A DNA stretch of 64,000 nucleotides from Nostoc sp. CENA543 (GCF_002896875.1 NZ_CP023278.1:2976001-3040000), one strand, 5' to 3'; positions 35,308 through 44,545 are shown, counted from the stretch's first letter. Program-made: numbers and translations. The notes: generated by a model not told the origin, from the letters alone.

Positions 35308-35361
35308 GTTTGTAGTGAGGACTTTAGTCCTCATCTAAGGACTGAAGTCCTTACTACGAAC
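35308..35361. repeat. dispersed hairpin repeat (GTAGTGAGGACTTTAG family), copy 2
   Basis: GTTTGTAGTGAGGACTTTAG with TCCT (35308-35331) pairs with AGGACTGAAGTCCTTACTAC with GAAC (35338-35361) around a 6-base loop. Same family as 5507-5602. Confidence 0.9.
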
Positions 35362-35478
35362 TTTCTCTGACTTCACAGACTCCAAATTTTAGCCTTAACT
35401 GAACCGTATTGGGAGTATAAATAAGAGAATATAAATTACAACTCCCTTATACCCTCATACCCCTACACCCCTAAACCC

Positions 35479-36600
35479 CTAACTTAACTGATTGCGAAAT
35501 TTATTCACACTAATAGTTAATAAAACAACAGCAAAGGCGACTAATGCTAAAACATTCATCCACAGGACATCTAAACCCACACCTTTAAGTAAAATTCCCC
35601 GCACGATCGCAATATAATGACGTAGGGGATTGAGTAGAGATAAGACTTGGAAGACAGGAGGCATGGCTTCAATGGGTGCGATCGCGCCAGAAGTCTGTAC
35701 CATTGGTAAATTAATAAAGAAAGATGTCAGCACTACTTGCTGCTGGGAACTACTGATAGTTGCTAACATAATCCCTAGGCTAATTCCCACAAATACATAC
35801 ATACTTGATAAGGCAAGAAATAATATAAAATTTCCCCGAAATGGCACATGAAATATTACCGTTGCTATAGTGATAGCCAGTAAAACATCCCCCATTAATA
35901 AAAATGCTAAGGGAAAAATTTTAGACAATAATATTTCCCAGTTTGCCGCCGGTGTCATTAATAATTGTTCTATTGTTCCTGTATCTTTCTCCCTCACGAC
36001 TGTAACGGCTGACACTAATGTGCTAATTAATGTCAACACTAAACCCATAACCCCTGGTACAAAAAACCAACTACTAGTTAGTCCAGGATTATAAAGAAAC
36101 ACCACATTAGGTGAGATTGGTGGACTAGTTTTCCCTGGAGTTAAACGCAGATTATATTGCTGAATAATTTGATTCATATAATTGCTGGCAATTCCGGCTG
36201 TATTGGCATTGACAGCATCAATAAATACTTGGATTTCTGCTGATTTTGTGGCAAGTTGGCGCGGAAAATCAGGGGGAATAATTACGCCGACATCTAACTT
36301 TCCCTCTTCTACTTGACGACTCAACTCTTTTTCACTGCTGGGGACAGATTCTAAAGTAAAAATCTGATTTGATGTCATAGCTGAAACTAACTCACGACTC
36401 GCGCTAATGTTAGCGTAATCGATGACACCTAAACGTAAGTTATGTACATCAGGATTGAGAATAAAACCGTAAAGTAATAGTTGGATAGTAGGCGGTACAA
36501 TTAACAATATCATTAATTGTTTATTGCGTAGAATCTGATTGATCTCTTTGCGTACTAATGCCCAAAATGGACTATCGAATAAGCGTTGAATGAGTTTCAT
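35479..36600 (-). CDS. ABC-2 type permease (YbhR/YbhS-like), distal
   Basis: A 373-residue ABC-2 permease. The N-terminal span (NKQLMILLIVPPTIQLLLYG) is followed by a large extracytoplasmic domain (about 45-175, with LDVGVIIPPDFPRQL) and five spans (FFVPGVMGLVLTLISTLVSA onward, VREKDTGTIEQLLMTP between them). This is the layout of YbhS/YbhR/DrrB-like exporters. It is the last gene of the efflux operon and is separated from the other permease by a 219-residue gene. Confidence 0.92.
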   Translation of the reverse strand: MKLIQRLFDSPFWALVRKEINQILRNKQLMILLIVPPTIQLLLYGFILNPDVHNLRLGVIDYANISASRELVSAMTSNQIFTLESVPSSEKELSRQVEEGKLDVGVIIPPDFPRQLATKSAEIQVFIDAVNANTAGIASNYMNQIIQQYNLRLTPGKTSPPISPNVVFLYNPGLTSSWFFVPGVMGLVLTLISTLVSAVTVVREKDTGTIEQLLMTPAANWEILLSKIFPLAFLLMGDVLLAITIATVIFHVPFRGNFILFLALSSMYVFVGISLGIMLATISSSQQQVVLTSFFINLPMVQTSGAIAPIEAMPPVFQVLSLLNPLRHYIAIVRGILLKGVGLDVLWMNVLALVAFAVVLLTISVNKFRNQLS

Positions 36601-36696
36601 GGTTAGGGATTAGGGACTGGGAATTGGGTTAAATAATGGAGTTTTGTCTACCTAATTTCACATCAGACATATTTTATATTAAGGTGGAACATCACC

Positions 36697-37356
36697 CTAA
36701 ATATATAGTGTGATTTCATCATTAGTAACCTCAATTTTTTTAATATTATTGATTACATTAAGTAAATTTTGTCTTTCTTGTTGAGAACTCTTAAAAAAAT
36801 TGAAAATTTGGAGCAATAACTTAGAGTGAACAAGAGGGTAATTTATAACTTTCCGTTTATTTGGCAACATTTCTTTCTCATGTCGAGCTATCGTTGTATT
36901 TTGTTCTGTGATACTATCGTTAACCACAACAAATTTAATAGACTTGGTTTCGTTAATACATCCATGTCGATTAAAAGGCCAAGGAAAAACCACTCTTCTT
37001 TCTATAATATTGTTTTGTTTGATTTCATAATATTCTGGTCGCTTCAATGACTGTCTATCAGGTATAGAACCTTTATTACGGAGGCAGTTTAAATCATTAG
37101 CTGTGAGATGCAATTCAAAACTTGTATTGTTACAGCCTGCCTCTATGAAAGCATTAACACGACCTTTAACAGATAAATATTCTTCAATTGTAGATATATA
37201 AATCGGAAAATTTACTAATTCTGCTGGTAGTTGAGATTTACGTAAAGCCTTATTTAGCTTAATTACAGTTGTTAAATATAAATAAGCTATGTACAAAATA
37301 AAAACTATTAATACTCCAAACAACAAAAAAGTAAAATATGAAATGTATTGTAACAT
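36697..37356 (-). CDS. hypothetical membrane-anchored protein
   Basis: A 219-residue protein I do not recognise. One N-terminal span (FTFLLFGVLIVFILYIAYLY, about 8-28) anchors a soluble domain with FELHLTANDLNCLRNKG near the middle and a helical end (QQERQNLLNVINNIKKIEV). It is AT-rich, unlike the two ABC-2 permease genes on either side, and is on the same strand. It may be an insert in the efflux operon or an accessory subunit. Confidence 0.65.
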   Translation of the reverse strand: MLQYISYFTFLLFGVLIVFILYIAYLYLTTVIKLNKALRKSQLPAELVNFPIYISTIEEYLSVKGRVNAFIEAGCNNTSFELHLTANDLNCLRNKGSIPDRQSLKRPEYYEIKQNNIIERRVVFPWPFNRHGCINETKSIKFVVVNDSITEQNTTIARHEKEMLPNKRKVINYPLVHSKLLLQIFNFFKSSQQERQNLLNVINNIKKIEVTNDEITLYI

Positions 37357-37515
37357 TTACTTGTGCCAATGAAAAAATTTGATGTCTCTGAGTGAAAATA
37401 TTAACTTGTCTCACATTCTAGGTGCAAATAATAAGAGTTTGAGAGAGAGAATATTTGATTTTCATATCTTAATTTAGCAATGACTCTATCTTTCATTGAA
37501 GTACAGTATAAAAAT

Positions 37516-38622
37516 TCAACTTGGTAATTGCATTCTGCTTAAAATTCGGCGCGATACATTGAAAAAGAATAATCCTAAGACTGCAAGCATAATTAAATCA
37601 AACCACACTCCAGCAAATCCTATACCGCGTACAAAGGCATCGCGAGTCACATCTATGTAATAGCGTGCAGGAATTATATTAGGTGCTAATGATAGGGGGA
37701 AAGGAATGTTATTGAGAGGATAAATAAAACCTGACAGTAATAAAGATGTAATAAAACCTATCAGAGAAACACCTTGCACAGCCGCATTTTGGTTACTACT
37801 CCTGACTCCTAAAAGTAGCCCAAAAAAAACACTATCCATCAAAAATAACAAAGTTCCGATAATTAAAGTGATGGGATTACCTACAATACCAACCTGAAAA
37901 ACCAATGAACCTAGTATCATCACTATTAAGGTTTCAGCAATAGCAATTAATAAATAGGCTAGTCCTTTTCCTAGTAACAATTCTGAAGCACTAATACTAG
38001 AAGCATAAATTTGCAAAACTGTGCCTTTTTCTTTTTCTCTAACCATTGCGATCGCAGCTAATAAGGAAGGAAAAATCCACAAAATTACACCGTAGACACC
38101 TGGCACAATATACAATGATTCTAACCTCCCAGGATTAAACCATAAACGTAATCTAGGCGTAATTGTACTAGTAGTAGGTACAAGTCCATGCTCTTGCATG
38201 AAAAAGTTAGTAACTCGTTGAATACTACCTCTAATCACACGCGCGTTATTCACATCTGTCGCATCAATTAAGATTTGCACATTTGTATTTCTACCTGCTT
38301 GAATATCTCTGCTAAATTCCGGTGGAATAATCACAGCAGCTTTAGCAATTCCTTTATCTATAGCATCCCGTGTAGGGTTTATGCCAGACCATTCTTTCGG
38401 AATAAATTGATTAGTAGCGTACAATCTTTCAATATAGCTTTGACTTAAGTTAGTGCGATTGAAATCTTGAACAACTAAAGGAATATCTTTACTCTCTAAT
38501 CTGATAGCAAAACCAAAAATAATTAAGGTAAGAAATGGTAATAAAAATGCTAACGCCAACGTCAGGCGATCGCGGCGAAATTGGGCTATCTCTTTCACAC
38601 ATTGGGCAAGGATTCTTTTCAT
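37516..38622 (-). CDS. ABC-2 type permease (YbhS/YbhR-like), proximal
   Basis: A 368-residue ABC-2 permease with the same plan as the distal one: N-terminal span LTLALAFLLPFLTLIIFGFA, an extracytoplasmic domain with KAAVIIPPEFSRDIQ, then spans from YIVPGVYGVILWIFPSLLAA with the VREKEKGTVLQIYASS loop. It starts 25 bases after the ATPase gene stop, so translation is probably linked. Confidence 0.93.
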   Translation of the reverse strand: MKRILAQCVKEIAQFRRDRLTLALAFLLPFLTLIIFGFAIRLESKDIPLVVQDFNRTNLSQSYIERLYATNQFIPKEWSGINPTRDAIDKGIAKAAVIIPPEFSRDIQAGRNTNVQILIDATDVNNARVIRGSIQRVTNFFMQEHGLVPTTSTITPRLRLWFNPGRLESLYIVPGVYGVILWIFPSLLAAIAMVREKEKGTVLQIYASSISASELLLGKGLAYLLIAIAETLIVMILGSLVFQVGIVGNPITLIIGTLLFLMDSVFFGLLLGVRSSNQNAAVQGVSLIGFITSLLLSGFIYPLNNIPFPLSLAPNIIPARYYIDVTRDAFVRGIGFAGVWFDLIMLAVLGLFFFNVSRRILSRMQLPS

Positions 38623-38647
38623 GGGGATTAGGGTTGGGTAAGAATAC

Positions 38648-40768
38648 TCAAATTTGCGATCGCTCTACTATACCGATAAAGGCATCTTCTAGGGAGAAAG
38701 GAATGGAACGTAGGGAATTGATGGTGATTTTATGGGATTCTAAAAGTTGTTTTAATTGATTGATTTCGGTTTCAGGATTGTCGAGGACGATGTGTAAACT
38801 ATCAGCAAATATCGAAACTCGCCAAGATTCAAAATATTGTTTGAGTAACTTAGAAGCCGCTTGATTGTGATTGACTATGATTTCTATTAACTTTCCTGGT
38901 TGCGAAGATTTGATAAAACTTGGTGAACCTTCAGCGACAGTTTCCCCTGCAACCATAAAACTCATACGATTACATTGTTCAGCTTCTTCTAAATAATGAG
39001 TAGTGACTAAAATCGCTGTACCATTACGAGCAAAATCATTAATTAACTTCCAAAATTGACGACGCGCCAGGGGATCTACTCCTGATGTGGGTTCGTCTAA
39101 AAATAAAATATCTGGTTCGTGCATGACAGAAGCCCCAAAGGCGACTCGTTGTTTCCAACCACCTGGTAACTGTCCAGTCAGCATATTTTCCTGTCCTTCT
39201 AAGCCACAGGTAGCAATTACCCAATCAATTTTTTCTTGTCGTAGTTTGCGAGGAACACCGTAAACACCGCTATAAAATTCTAAGTTTTGCAGAATAGTTA
39301 AATCATCATAGAGAGTGAACTTTTGACTCATGTAACCGATGCGCCGACGTAAGTCTGCACTACGCAGATTTCCAGTTTCGCCACCCAAGGAAACTTTGCC
39401 ACCGCTTGCAGCTAACAACCCACACAGCATTTTAATCGTAGTGGTTTTACCCGCACCGTTAGCACCCAACAACCCAAAAATTTCCCCATAACGCACCTCA
39501 ACATTCACATTCTTCACCGCTTGGAACTTACCAAACACTCGACTCAGGTTGTGTGCGTAGATGGCTAGTGCTGAGTGCTGAGTGCTGTTAGCGGAAGCGG
39601 GGCGTTTAGCCCGTGCTGAGTTGTGAGTGCTGAGTTGAGAAATAAATTCTCCCTTGTCTACCTTGTCCCCAATCCCCAACTCTTCTTCATTTTGAATTTT
39701 GAATTTTGTAGGCTTGCCTTCCCGTAGGGTATTTTGAATTGATTCGTCCCCAATCCCCAATCCCCTCATGCGCGATCGCGGAAATGGGAAAAACTGCGGT
39801 GCTGAACCTTGTTGACGTAGGCGGGTAACAAAGACATTTTCTAATGTGGGTTCGCCATGTTCGATATGAGGTGAGGGTAAATTGTGTTGTTGTAGTAATT
39901 GACGGACTTCGGTTTCACCAATTTCTAAATCGGGAACGAGGACATCTAAGCGATCGCCAAATATCTGTACATCGACTATATTTGTCTGATTAGCTTGGGA
40001 AAGTATAGTTTCTGTGGCTTCTAGATTTGCTGTCCGCACTTCTAAGCGATGCAAGCCTAAGTTAGCCCGTAATTCTGTAGGTGTGCCGATTTCGTGAATT
40101 TTTCCACTGTACATCAAGGCGACGCGGTGACAGCGTTCGGCTTCGTCTAGATATGGTGTGGCGACAACAATTGTCATGCCTTCGGCGGATAATTCCGCTA
40201 ACACATCCCAAAATTCCCTCCGAGAAACTGGATCTACACCGGTGGTAGGTTCATCAAGTAACAACACTTCTGGTTGTGATACCAAAGCACAACACAAAGC
40301 TAGTTTTTGTTTCATCCCACCGGAAAGTTGTCCCGCCAAGCGATCGCCAAATCGCTCTAAACTCATTAATGTTAAATATTTATCGCGTCTTGTTTGTAAC
40401 AAGTCGTCTGGAACTTGTCGCAACCCAGCTGCATAACGCAAGTTTTCATCAATACTTAAATCTAAATACAGTGAAAACTGTTGTGTGAGATAGCCTGTCA
40501 TTAACCTCGCATCTCGTGCAGGTTGGTTAAATATCTGCACTTCTCCGGCGGTGGCTTCCATGATTCCGCCCAAAATGTGAAAGGTGCTGGTTTTTCCTGC
40601 ACCATCAGGGCCGATTAGTCCAAACATTTCGCCTTTTTGGACTGTGAAATCAATACCTCTCACAGCCGCTAGTTTGCCATAGTGTTTGTGTAAGCCACGC
40701 ACTTTGATGGCGGGAGGTGTGGAGGATGGGGGTGTGTTTTTTGGGGCGGTTGTGAGTGGTTGTTGCAT
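38648..40768 (-). CDS. double ABC ATPase of an efflux system (YbhF-like)
   Basis: A 706-residue fusion of two nucleotide-binding domains. NBD1: GPDGAGKTST near 53-62, LSGGMKQKLALCCAL near 148, VLLLDEPTTGVDP ending at 180. NBD2: GANGAGKTTTIKML near 435, a signature altered to LPGGWKQRVAFGAS, and ILFLDEPTSGVDP. Residues about 335-402, the linker, are read from repeat DNA (RGLGIGDESIQ, LGIGDKVDKGEFISQLST, HNSARAKRPASANSTQHSA). YbhF-type proteins pair with two ABC-2 permeases and a HlyD adaptor. Its own promoter is unclear because an IS lies 160 bases upstream. Confidence 0.93.
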   Translation of the reverse strand: MQQPLTTAPKNTPPSSTPPAIKVRGLHKHYGKLAAVRGIDFTVQKGEMFGLIGPDGAGKTSTFHILGGIMEATAGEVQIFNQPARDARLMTGYLTQQFSLYLDLSIDENLRYAAGLRQVPDDLLQTRRDKYLTLMSLERFGDRLAGQLSGGMKQKLALCCALVSQPEVLLLDEPTTGVDPVSRREFWDVLAELSAEGMTIVVATPYLDEAERCHRVALMYSGKIHEIGTPTELRANLGLHRLEVRTANLEATETILSQANQTNIVDVQIFGDRLDVLVPDLEIGETEVRQLLQQHNLPSPHIEHGEPTLENVFVTRLRQQGSAPQFFPFPRSRMRGLGIGDESIQNTLREGKPTKFKIQNEEELGIGDKVDKGEFISQLSTHNSARAKRPASANSTQHSALAIYAHNLSRVFGKFQAVKNVNVEVRYGEIFGLLGANGAGKTTTIKMLCGLLAASGGKVSLGGETGNLRSADLRRRIGYMSQKFTLYDDLTILQNLEFYSGVYGVPRKLRQEKIDWVIATCGLEGQENMLTGQLPGGWKQRVAFGASVMHEPDILFLDEPTSGVDPLARRQFWKLINDFARNGTAILVTTHYLEEAEQCNRMSFMVAGETVAEGSPSFIKSSQPGKLIEIIVNHNQAASKLLKQYFESWRVSIFADSLHIVLDNPETEINQLKQLLESHKITINSLRSIPFSLEDAFIGIVERSQI
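39565..39766. repeat. composite STRR inside the ABC ATPase gene (inter-domain linker)
   Basis: GTGCTGAGTGCTGAGTGCTG, GGGGCGTTTAGCCC, GAGTTGAGAAATAAATTCTC, CCTTGTCTACCTTGTCCCC, TTTTGAATTTTGAATTTTG and CCCCAATCCCCAATCCCC units, in frame. The same modules in the same order lie between genes at 20327-20466. Confidence 0.9.
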
Positions 40769-40916
40769 ATTTGAGAATTAGGATTTTTTTTCTCACGCAT
40801 ACTGCTTCGCAGAACCCGAAGGGTAGGCGCAAAGGCGCAAAGATGCAAAGATGAAGAGAGAGATTAAAGAGAAAAAGGGAGCATTTTGATCAAGTTGTAT
40901 TATCCCCCTGCTCCCT

Positions 40917-40927
40917 GCCCCCTGCCT
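40917..40927. repeat. target-site duplication, left copy
   Basis: GCCCCCTGCCT, identical to 42285-42295. Confidence 0.93.
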
Positions 40928-42284
40928 CTTTCAAGGGTAGGGGTTTAAGAAAGTGGCAGTTTAGCCAGTAAAATAAACTACGGTTATCAGCTCGCAAAAA
41001 TCCGCAAGTCAGATAAGGCGAAGAATTGGGGGTGTGGGGAGAATGCTTTTAGGAAAAAGTGAAGAATTAAGGCAATGGACTAGAAAAGTCATAGAAAAGA
41101 TGCCCCATCTATCCAAGTCGCAAGCAGTGATACTAGCAATGTGGAGTTTTGGGATAGTGATGACCCAATCGTGTGGACTGACAACAGTGTCAGTATTTTT
41201 AGCAGAGCTATTGGGGAAAAAAGAAAATACAGTACGTCAGCAACTTAGAGAATGGTTAAGAGACGGGGAAGATAAAACAAAAGCAAAAACAGGACGGGCA
41301 ACACTAGATGTAACATTGTGTTTTAGACCATTGTTGTTATGGATTCTGAGCTTGTGGCCAGAATCGGAAAAACGTCTAGCATTAGCTGCGGATGCCACAA
41401 CATTGAGTGATAGATTTACAGTGTTAGCGATTAGTGTTGTTTATCGAGGTTGCGGAATCCCGATTGCTTGGAAAATAGTGGAGGCAACTAAACCAGGAAG
41501 TTGGAAACCACACTGGCAAAAACTCTTTAACGACATCAGTGAGACTATACCAGCTGATTGGTTTGTCATAGTGACAACAGACCGTGGACTTTATGCTGAC
41601 TGGCTATATCAACAAATTCAATCCCTCGGTTGGCATCCATTTATGCGAATTAACCAAATTGGACAGTTCAAACCACAAGGAATGGAATCTTGGCAACCCA
41701 TAAATACTCTTGTCACAGAAGTTGGTCAGTCGTTCTCTGGTTTAGTTACTTGTTTCAAAACTAACTCTGTCAAATGTACTTTGTTAGCTCGTCATGACGA
41801 GGGTTATGCTGACCCTTGGTTAATTCTCACCGATTTACCACCGGAAATTGCGGATGCTTGCTGGTATACCATGCGCTGTTGGATTGAGTGTCTGTTTAAA
41901 GATGGTAAACGCGGCGGTTTTTGTTGGCATCGTACCAAGATTACTCACCCCAAACGCGCCGAGAGACATTGGTTAGCGATGGCTGTTGCTACTCTGTGGC
42001 AAGTTAGCGTTGGTGGAGAAGTTGATGCCAATCTACCCATTAGTAGTCTAGATGAGCTCCCACCCACTCATGTTGCTCGACGCAATTTCAAACATAGTGT
42101 TGTCCATCGTTGCTTGAGTTGTTTTCGCCGTGGATTTTTAGTCATTAAGGCTGCTGTTCTCAATCGAGAGCCATTACCTATCGGTAGCTTTTTCCCTCAG
42201 CCTTGGCCTAACTTGACTCCACAACTTCATGTCTTGAAAATCACTCTCTCTACTGCCTGATTTTTAAACCCCTACCCTTGAAAG
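40928..42284 (+). mobile_element. intact IS4-family insertion sequence, 1357 bp
   Basis: The left end CTTTCAAGGGTAGGGGTTTA and the right end TAAACCCCTACCCTTGAAAG are exact inverted repeats. They are flanked by an 11-bp direct repeat GCCCCCTGCCT (40917-40927 and 42285-42295), a target duplication of the size IS4-family elements make. One intact transposase gene fills it. It lies between hlyD and the ATPase gene of an efflux operon, in the opposite direction, and its target was a CCCTGCC-rich repeat. Confidence 0.95.
41043..42260 (+). CDS. IS4-family DDE transposase
   Basis: A 405-residue transposase from ATG 41043; a GTG at 41034 would add three residues. RNase H-fold acids appear in LAADATTL and VTTDRG, and YTMRCWIECLFKDGK is an exact Y-x2-R-x3-E-x6-K signature of the IS4 family. 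An N-terminal helical region (NTVRQQLREWLRDGEDKTK) probably binds the ends. No frameshift or stop, so the element looks competent. Confidence 0.93.
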   Translation: MLLGKSEELRQWTRKVIEKMPHLSKSQAVILAMWSFGIVMTQSCGLTTVSVFLAELLGKKENTVRQQLREWLRDGEDKTKAKTGRATLDVTLCFRPLLLWILSLWPESEKRLALAADATTLSDRFTVLAISVVYRGCGIPIAWKIVEATKPGSWKPHWQKLFNDISETIPADWFVIVTTDRGLYADWLYQQIQSLGWHPFMRINQIGQFKPQGMESWQPINTLVTEVGQSFSGLVTCFKTNSVKCTLLARHDEGYADPWLILTDLPPEIADACWYTMRCWIECLFKDGKRGGFCWHRTKITHPKRAERHWLAMAVATLWQVSVGGEVDANLPISSLDELPPTHVARRNFKHSVVHRCLSCFRRGFLVIKAAVLNREPLPIGSFFPQPWPNLTPQLHVLKITLSTA

Positions 42285-42295
42285 GCCCCCTGCCT
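42285..42295. repeat. target-site duplication, right copy
   Basis: GCCCCCTGCCT, identical to 40917-40927. It lies seven bases before the hlyD stop codon. Confidence 0.93.
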
Positions 42296-42302
42296 CCCTG
42301 CC

Positions 42303-43676
42303 TCAACTTTCCGTCGCCTGCAAATCAATCTCAGCATCTGCCGGCATTCCCATCTTGGCGCAGGGTGAATTTGAATCTGTGTAGGGATTTTCGGGGTTGA
42401 AGCAGCCGTCAGGATTTTCTACTGCCACGCGAACTCCTACTACTTGTCTGACTCTATCTTTTTGAAAGTAAATGTTTTCTGGTGTAAATGATGCTTGAGG
42501 ATCAATGGCGATGACTTTACCTGTGAGGGGTTTGTCTGGTGCGGAATCAATGAAGATTTTCGCTGTTTGTCCCAGGCGGACTTTGCCAATATCACCTTCG
42601 GGAATAAATCCGCGAAAATAGACTGTTTTGGGGTCAACAATCGTCAAAATATTTGTCTGACTAGAAACTACTGCCCCTGGTTCAACACTACGGGCTGTAA
42701 CTACACCATCTAAGGGACTGACGACATTTAAATCTTTTTTGGAGTCTGCAATCTGAGTGAGGATTTGCTGTTTGGATGCTTGGGCATCTCTGACTTTGGC
42801 TTGGGCTGATTTGACTTTGGCTTGGGCTGATTTGAGTTGGGCGTAACTTTGTTGTTGTCTTCTAACTAATGCAACCAACTGGCTGTTACGAATGTCAGGA
42901 TTTAAATTTGTGGTGTTGGCTTGCTTTAACGCCCCTAATGCTGCACTTAATTGTTGACGTTCGGCGTTAACTGCGGCTTGTCTAGCTTCGAGGGTGGCTA
43001 TGGCTGTGTCTAGAGTGGTTTGTGCTTGGTCGAATTGTTGTTGATTGATTGCCCCTTCTTTGACTAATTGGGCATAGCGATCGCGATTAATTTTTGCTAA
43101 ATTAACTTCGGCGGCGGCTTGCTTAACTTGCGCTTGTGCTTGCACTAATGTGGCTTGGGCAGCTGCAACATTAGATTGTGCTTGCTCAATTTTGCCTGTA
43201 CTATCCCCTTGGGATTGTCGCCAATTGAGTTTTGCTTCGTTAATTTGACTGTTAATTTCTTGAATTTCTCTGGCAACTCGCTCAACATCGGCAACAGCCT
43301 GTTGTTCATCATACTCAGCCGATGTTACTCTTGCTTCTGCCCCGCGCAGTTGTTCTTGCAGTAATTGGTCTTCTGTGTCATCTAATTTAATTAATTCCTG
43401 TCCCTGCTTAACTGCTGCCCCTTCCCGTACAGTAATTGACTCAATTCTACCTGCACGCTTCACCCCAATTTCAGTTTCGTAACCTTCAATGCGACCACTA
43501 ACTTTGAGTGCATTGGCTAAACCTTGGGGTTGACTACGCCATACAGCATAGCCAATACCACCTACTAAAAGTAATCCGCCAATCAATAAAGGTATTGGTG
43601 GTTTGCGGTGCTGCGGTTTCTGGGGTAAAGCAGCATCAGTGAGATTTTCCGGTGGGTTTGGGGCAGTCTGCGTCAT
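42303..43676 (-). CDS. HlyD/YbhG-type membrane fusion protein
   Basis: A 457-residue adaptor of an efflux system. One N-terminal span (IPLLIGGLLLVGGIGYAVW), a lipoyl-like half (GYETEIGVKRAGRIESITVR), a long coiled-coil hairpin (about 110-310, rich in AQA/QAQ), the second half (VVSPLDGVVTARSVEPGAVV) and a beta-barrel. It links the ABC-2 exporter to the outer envelope. First gene after the tetR-facing promoter; an IS follows its stop within 20 bases. Confidence 0.93.
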   Translation of the reverse strand: MTQTAPNPPENLTDAALPQKPQHRKPPIPLLIGGLLLVGGIGYAVWRSQPQGLANALKVSGRIEGYETEIGVKRAGRIESITVREGAAVKQGQELIKLDDTEDQLLQEQLRGAEARVTSAEYDEQQAVADVERVAREIQEINSQINEAKLNWRQSQGDSTGKIEQAQSNVAAAQATLVQAQAQVKQAAAEVNLAKINRDRYAQLVKEGAINQQQFDQAQTTLDTAIATLEARQAAVNAERQQLSAALGALKQANTTNLNPDIRNSQLVALVRRQQQSYAQLKSAQAKVKSAQAKVRDAQASKQQILTQIADSKKDLNVVSPLDGVVTARSVEPGAVVSSQTNILTIVDPKTVYFRGFIPEGDIGKVRLGQTAKIFIDSAPDKPLTGKVIAIDPQASFTPENIYFQKDRVRQVVGVRVAVENPDGCFNPENPYTDSNSPCAKMGMPADAEIDLQATES

Positions 43677-43711
43677 ATTTGCACCCTAGATGATCACAAA
43701 ATATTTTGGTC

Positions 43712-43736
43712 ATCATACTAGACTGTCCAGTATGAT
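43712..43736. promoter_or_regulatory. probable TetR operator between hlyD and tetR
   Basis: ATCATACTAGAC, central T, GTCCAGTATGAT: 11 of 12 positions are symmetric. It lies 36 bases upstream of hlyD and 35 upstream of tetR, where a TetR dimer could repress both. Confidence 0.78.
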
Positions 43737-43770
43737 ATAGCAAGATATTCAGCAAAAAAGTTTACTCTTC

Positions 43771-44391
43771 ATGCCACAAACCTCCACCTTCCCCATAGAA
43801 AATGCCTTACCTGCCATTACTCCCAAACAAGAACAAATATTACAAGGAGCTATCCGAGTATTTTTGCAGGAGGGTTACGCTAAAACCAGTATGGATAGGG
43901 TTAGTGCGGCGGCTGGAGTCTCAAAACAAACAATATACAGTAACTTTCGAGACAAAGAAGGACTGTTTAAAGCCTTAATGGAAAGGCTAACACTTGCGTG
44001 TTTTCAGAGCCTATTTACTGGTACACAACTACATGGTGAACCAGTAATATTACTACGTCAAGTAGGCGAGATATATTTAACTAAAGTAGCCGACAATCCA
44101 GATTATTTGGCATTGTTGCGCGTCATGATTACCGAATCACAAAACTTTCCCGAACTAGCCAAACTTTATACCCAAAACGTTGTACAGCGCGGAAGACAAA
44201 TCCTCAGCCAATATTTCGCCGCCCATCCAGAACTAGGAATTACCGATCCAGAAGCAATGGCGCAAATTTTTTTCGGTTCACTAGTATCCTATGTGATTGT
44301 CCAAGAGATGCTGCATGGCAAAGAACTGATGTCTTTATCACGCGATCGCCTGTTAGACACCTTGATAAACGTTATTATGAGCCAAAAGTAG
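43771..44391 (+). CDS. TetR-family repressor of the efflux operon
   Basis: A 206-residue TetR protein. Residues 22-66 are the HTH (GAIRVFLQEGYAKTSMDRVS, then GVSKQTIYSNFRDKEGLF). The C-terminal domain has the FGSLVSYVIVQEMLHG helix of the AefR/YbiH-type group. It is divergent from hlyD with a palindrome between, matching the CecR(YbiH)-ybhGFSR plan of enterobacteria. Ligand unknown. Confidence 0.92.
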   Translation: MPQTSTFPIENALPAITPKQEQILQGAIRVFLQEGYAKTSMDRVSAAAGVSKQTIYSNFRDKEGLFKALMERLTLACFQSLFTGTQLHGEPVILLRQVGEIYLTKVADNPDYLALLRVMITESQNFPELAKLYTQNVVQRGRQILSQYFAAHPELGITDPEAMAQIFFGSLVSYVIVQEMLHGKELMSLSRDRLLDTLINVIMSQK

Positions 44392-44500
44392 GGGTGTAAG
44401 GGTGTAGGGGTGTAGGGGTGTAGGGGTTAATAACCTTCTTTTCCCCTAATACCCAATGCCCCATGCCCCATACCCAATACCCAATGCCCTGCCGTTTATC
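44392..44500. repeat. STRR block between tetR and the kinase gene
   Basis: Five GGGGTGT(A)-type units right after the tetR stop, then CCCAATGCCCCATGCCCC and CCCAATACCCAATGCCC heptamers. Confidence 0.88.
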
Positions 44501-44545
44501 TCCAATAAACGTTAAAATCGAGTCAGTTTTTGTAATGTAGCGGTT

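Noticed and set aside
42440-43364. Short frames within hlyD
   Set aside because: Shadow frames of the coiled-coil coding sequence.
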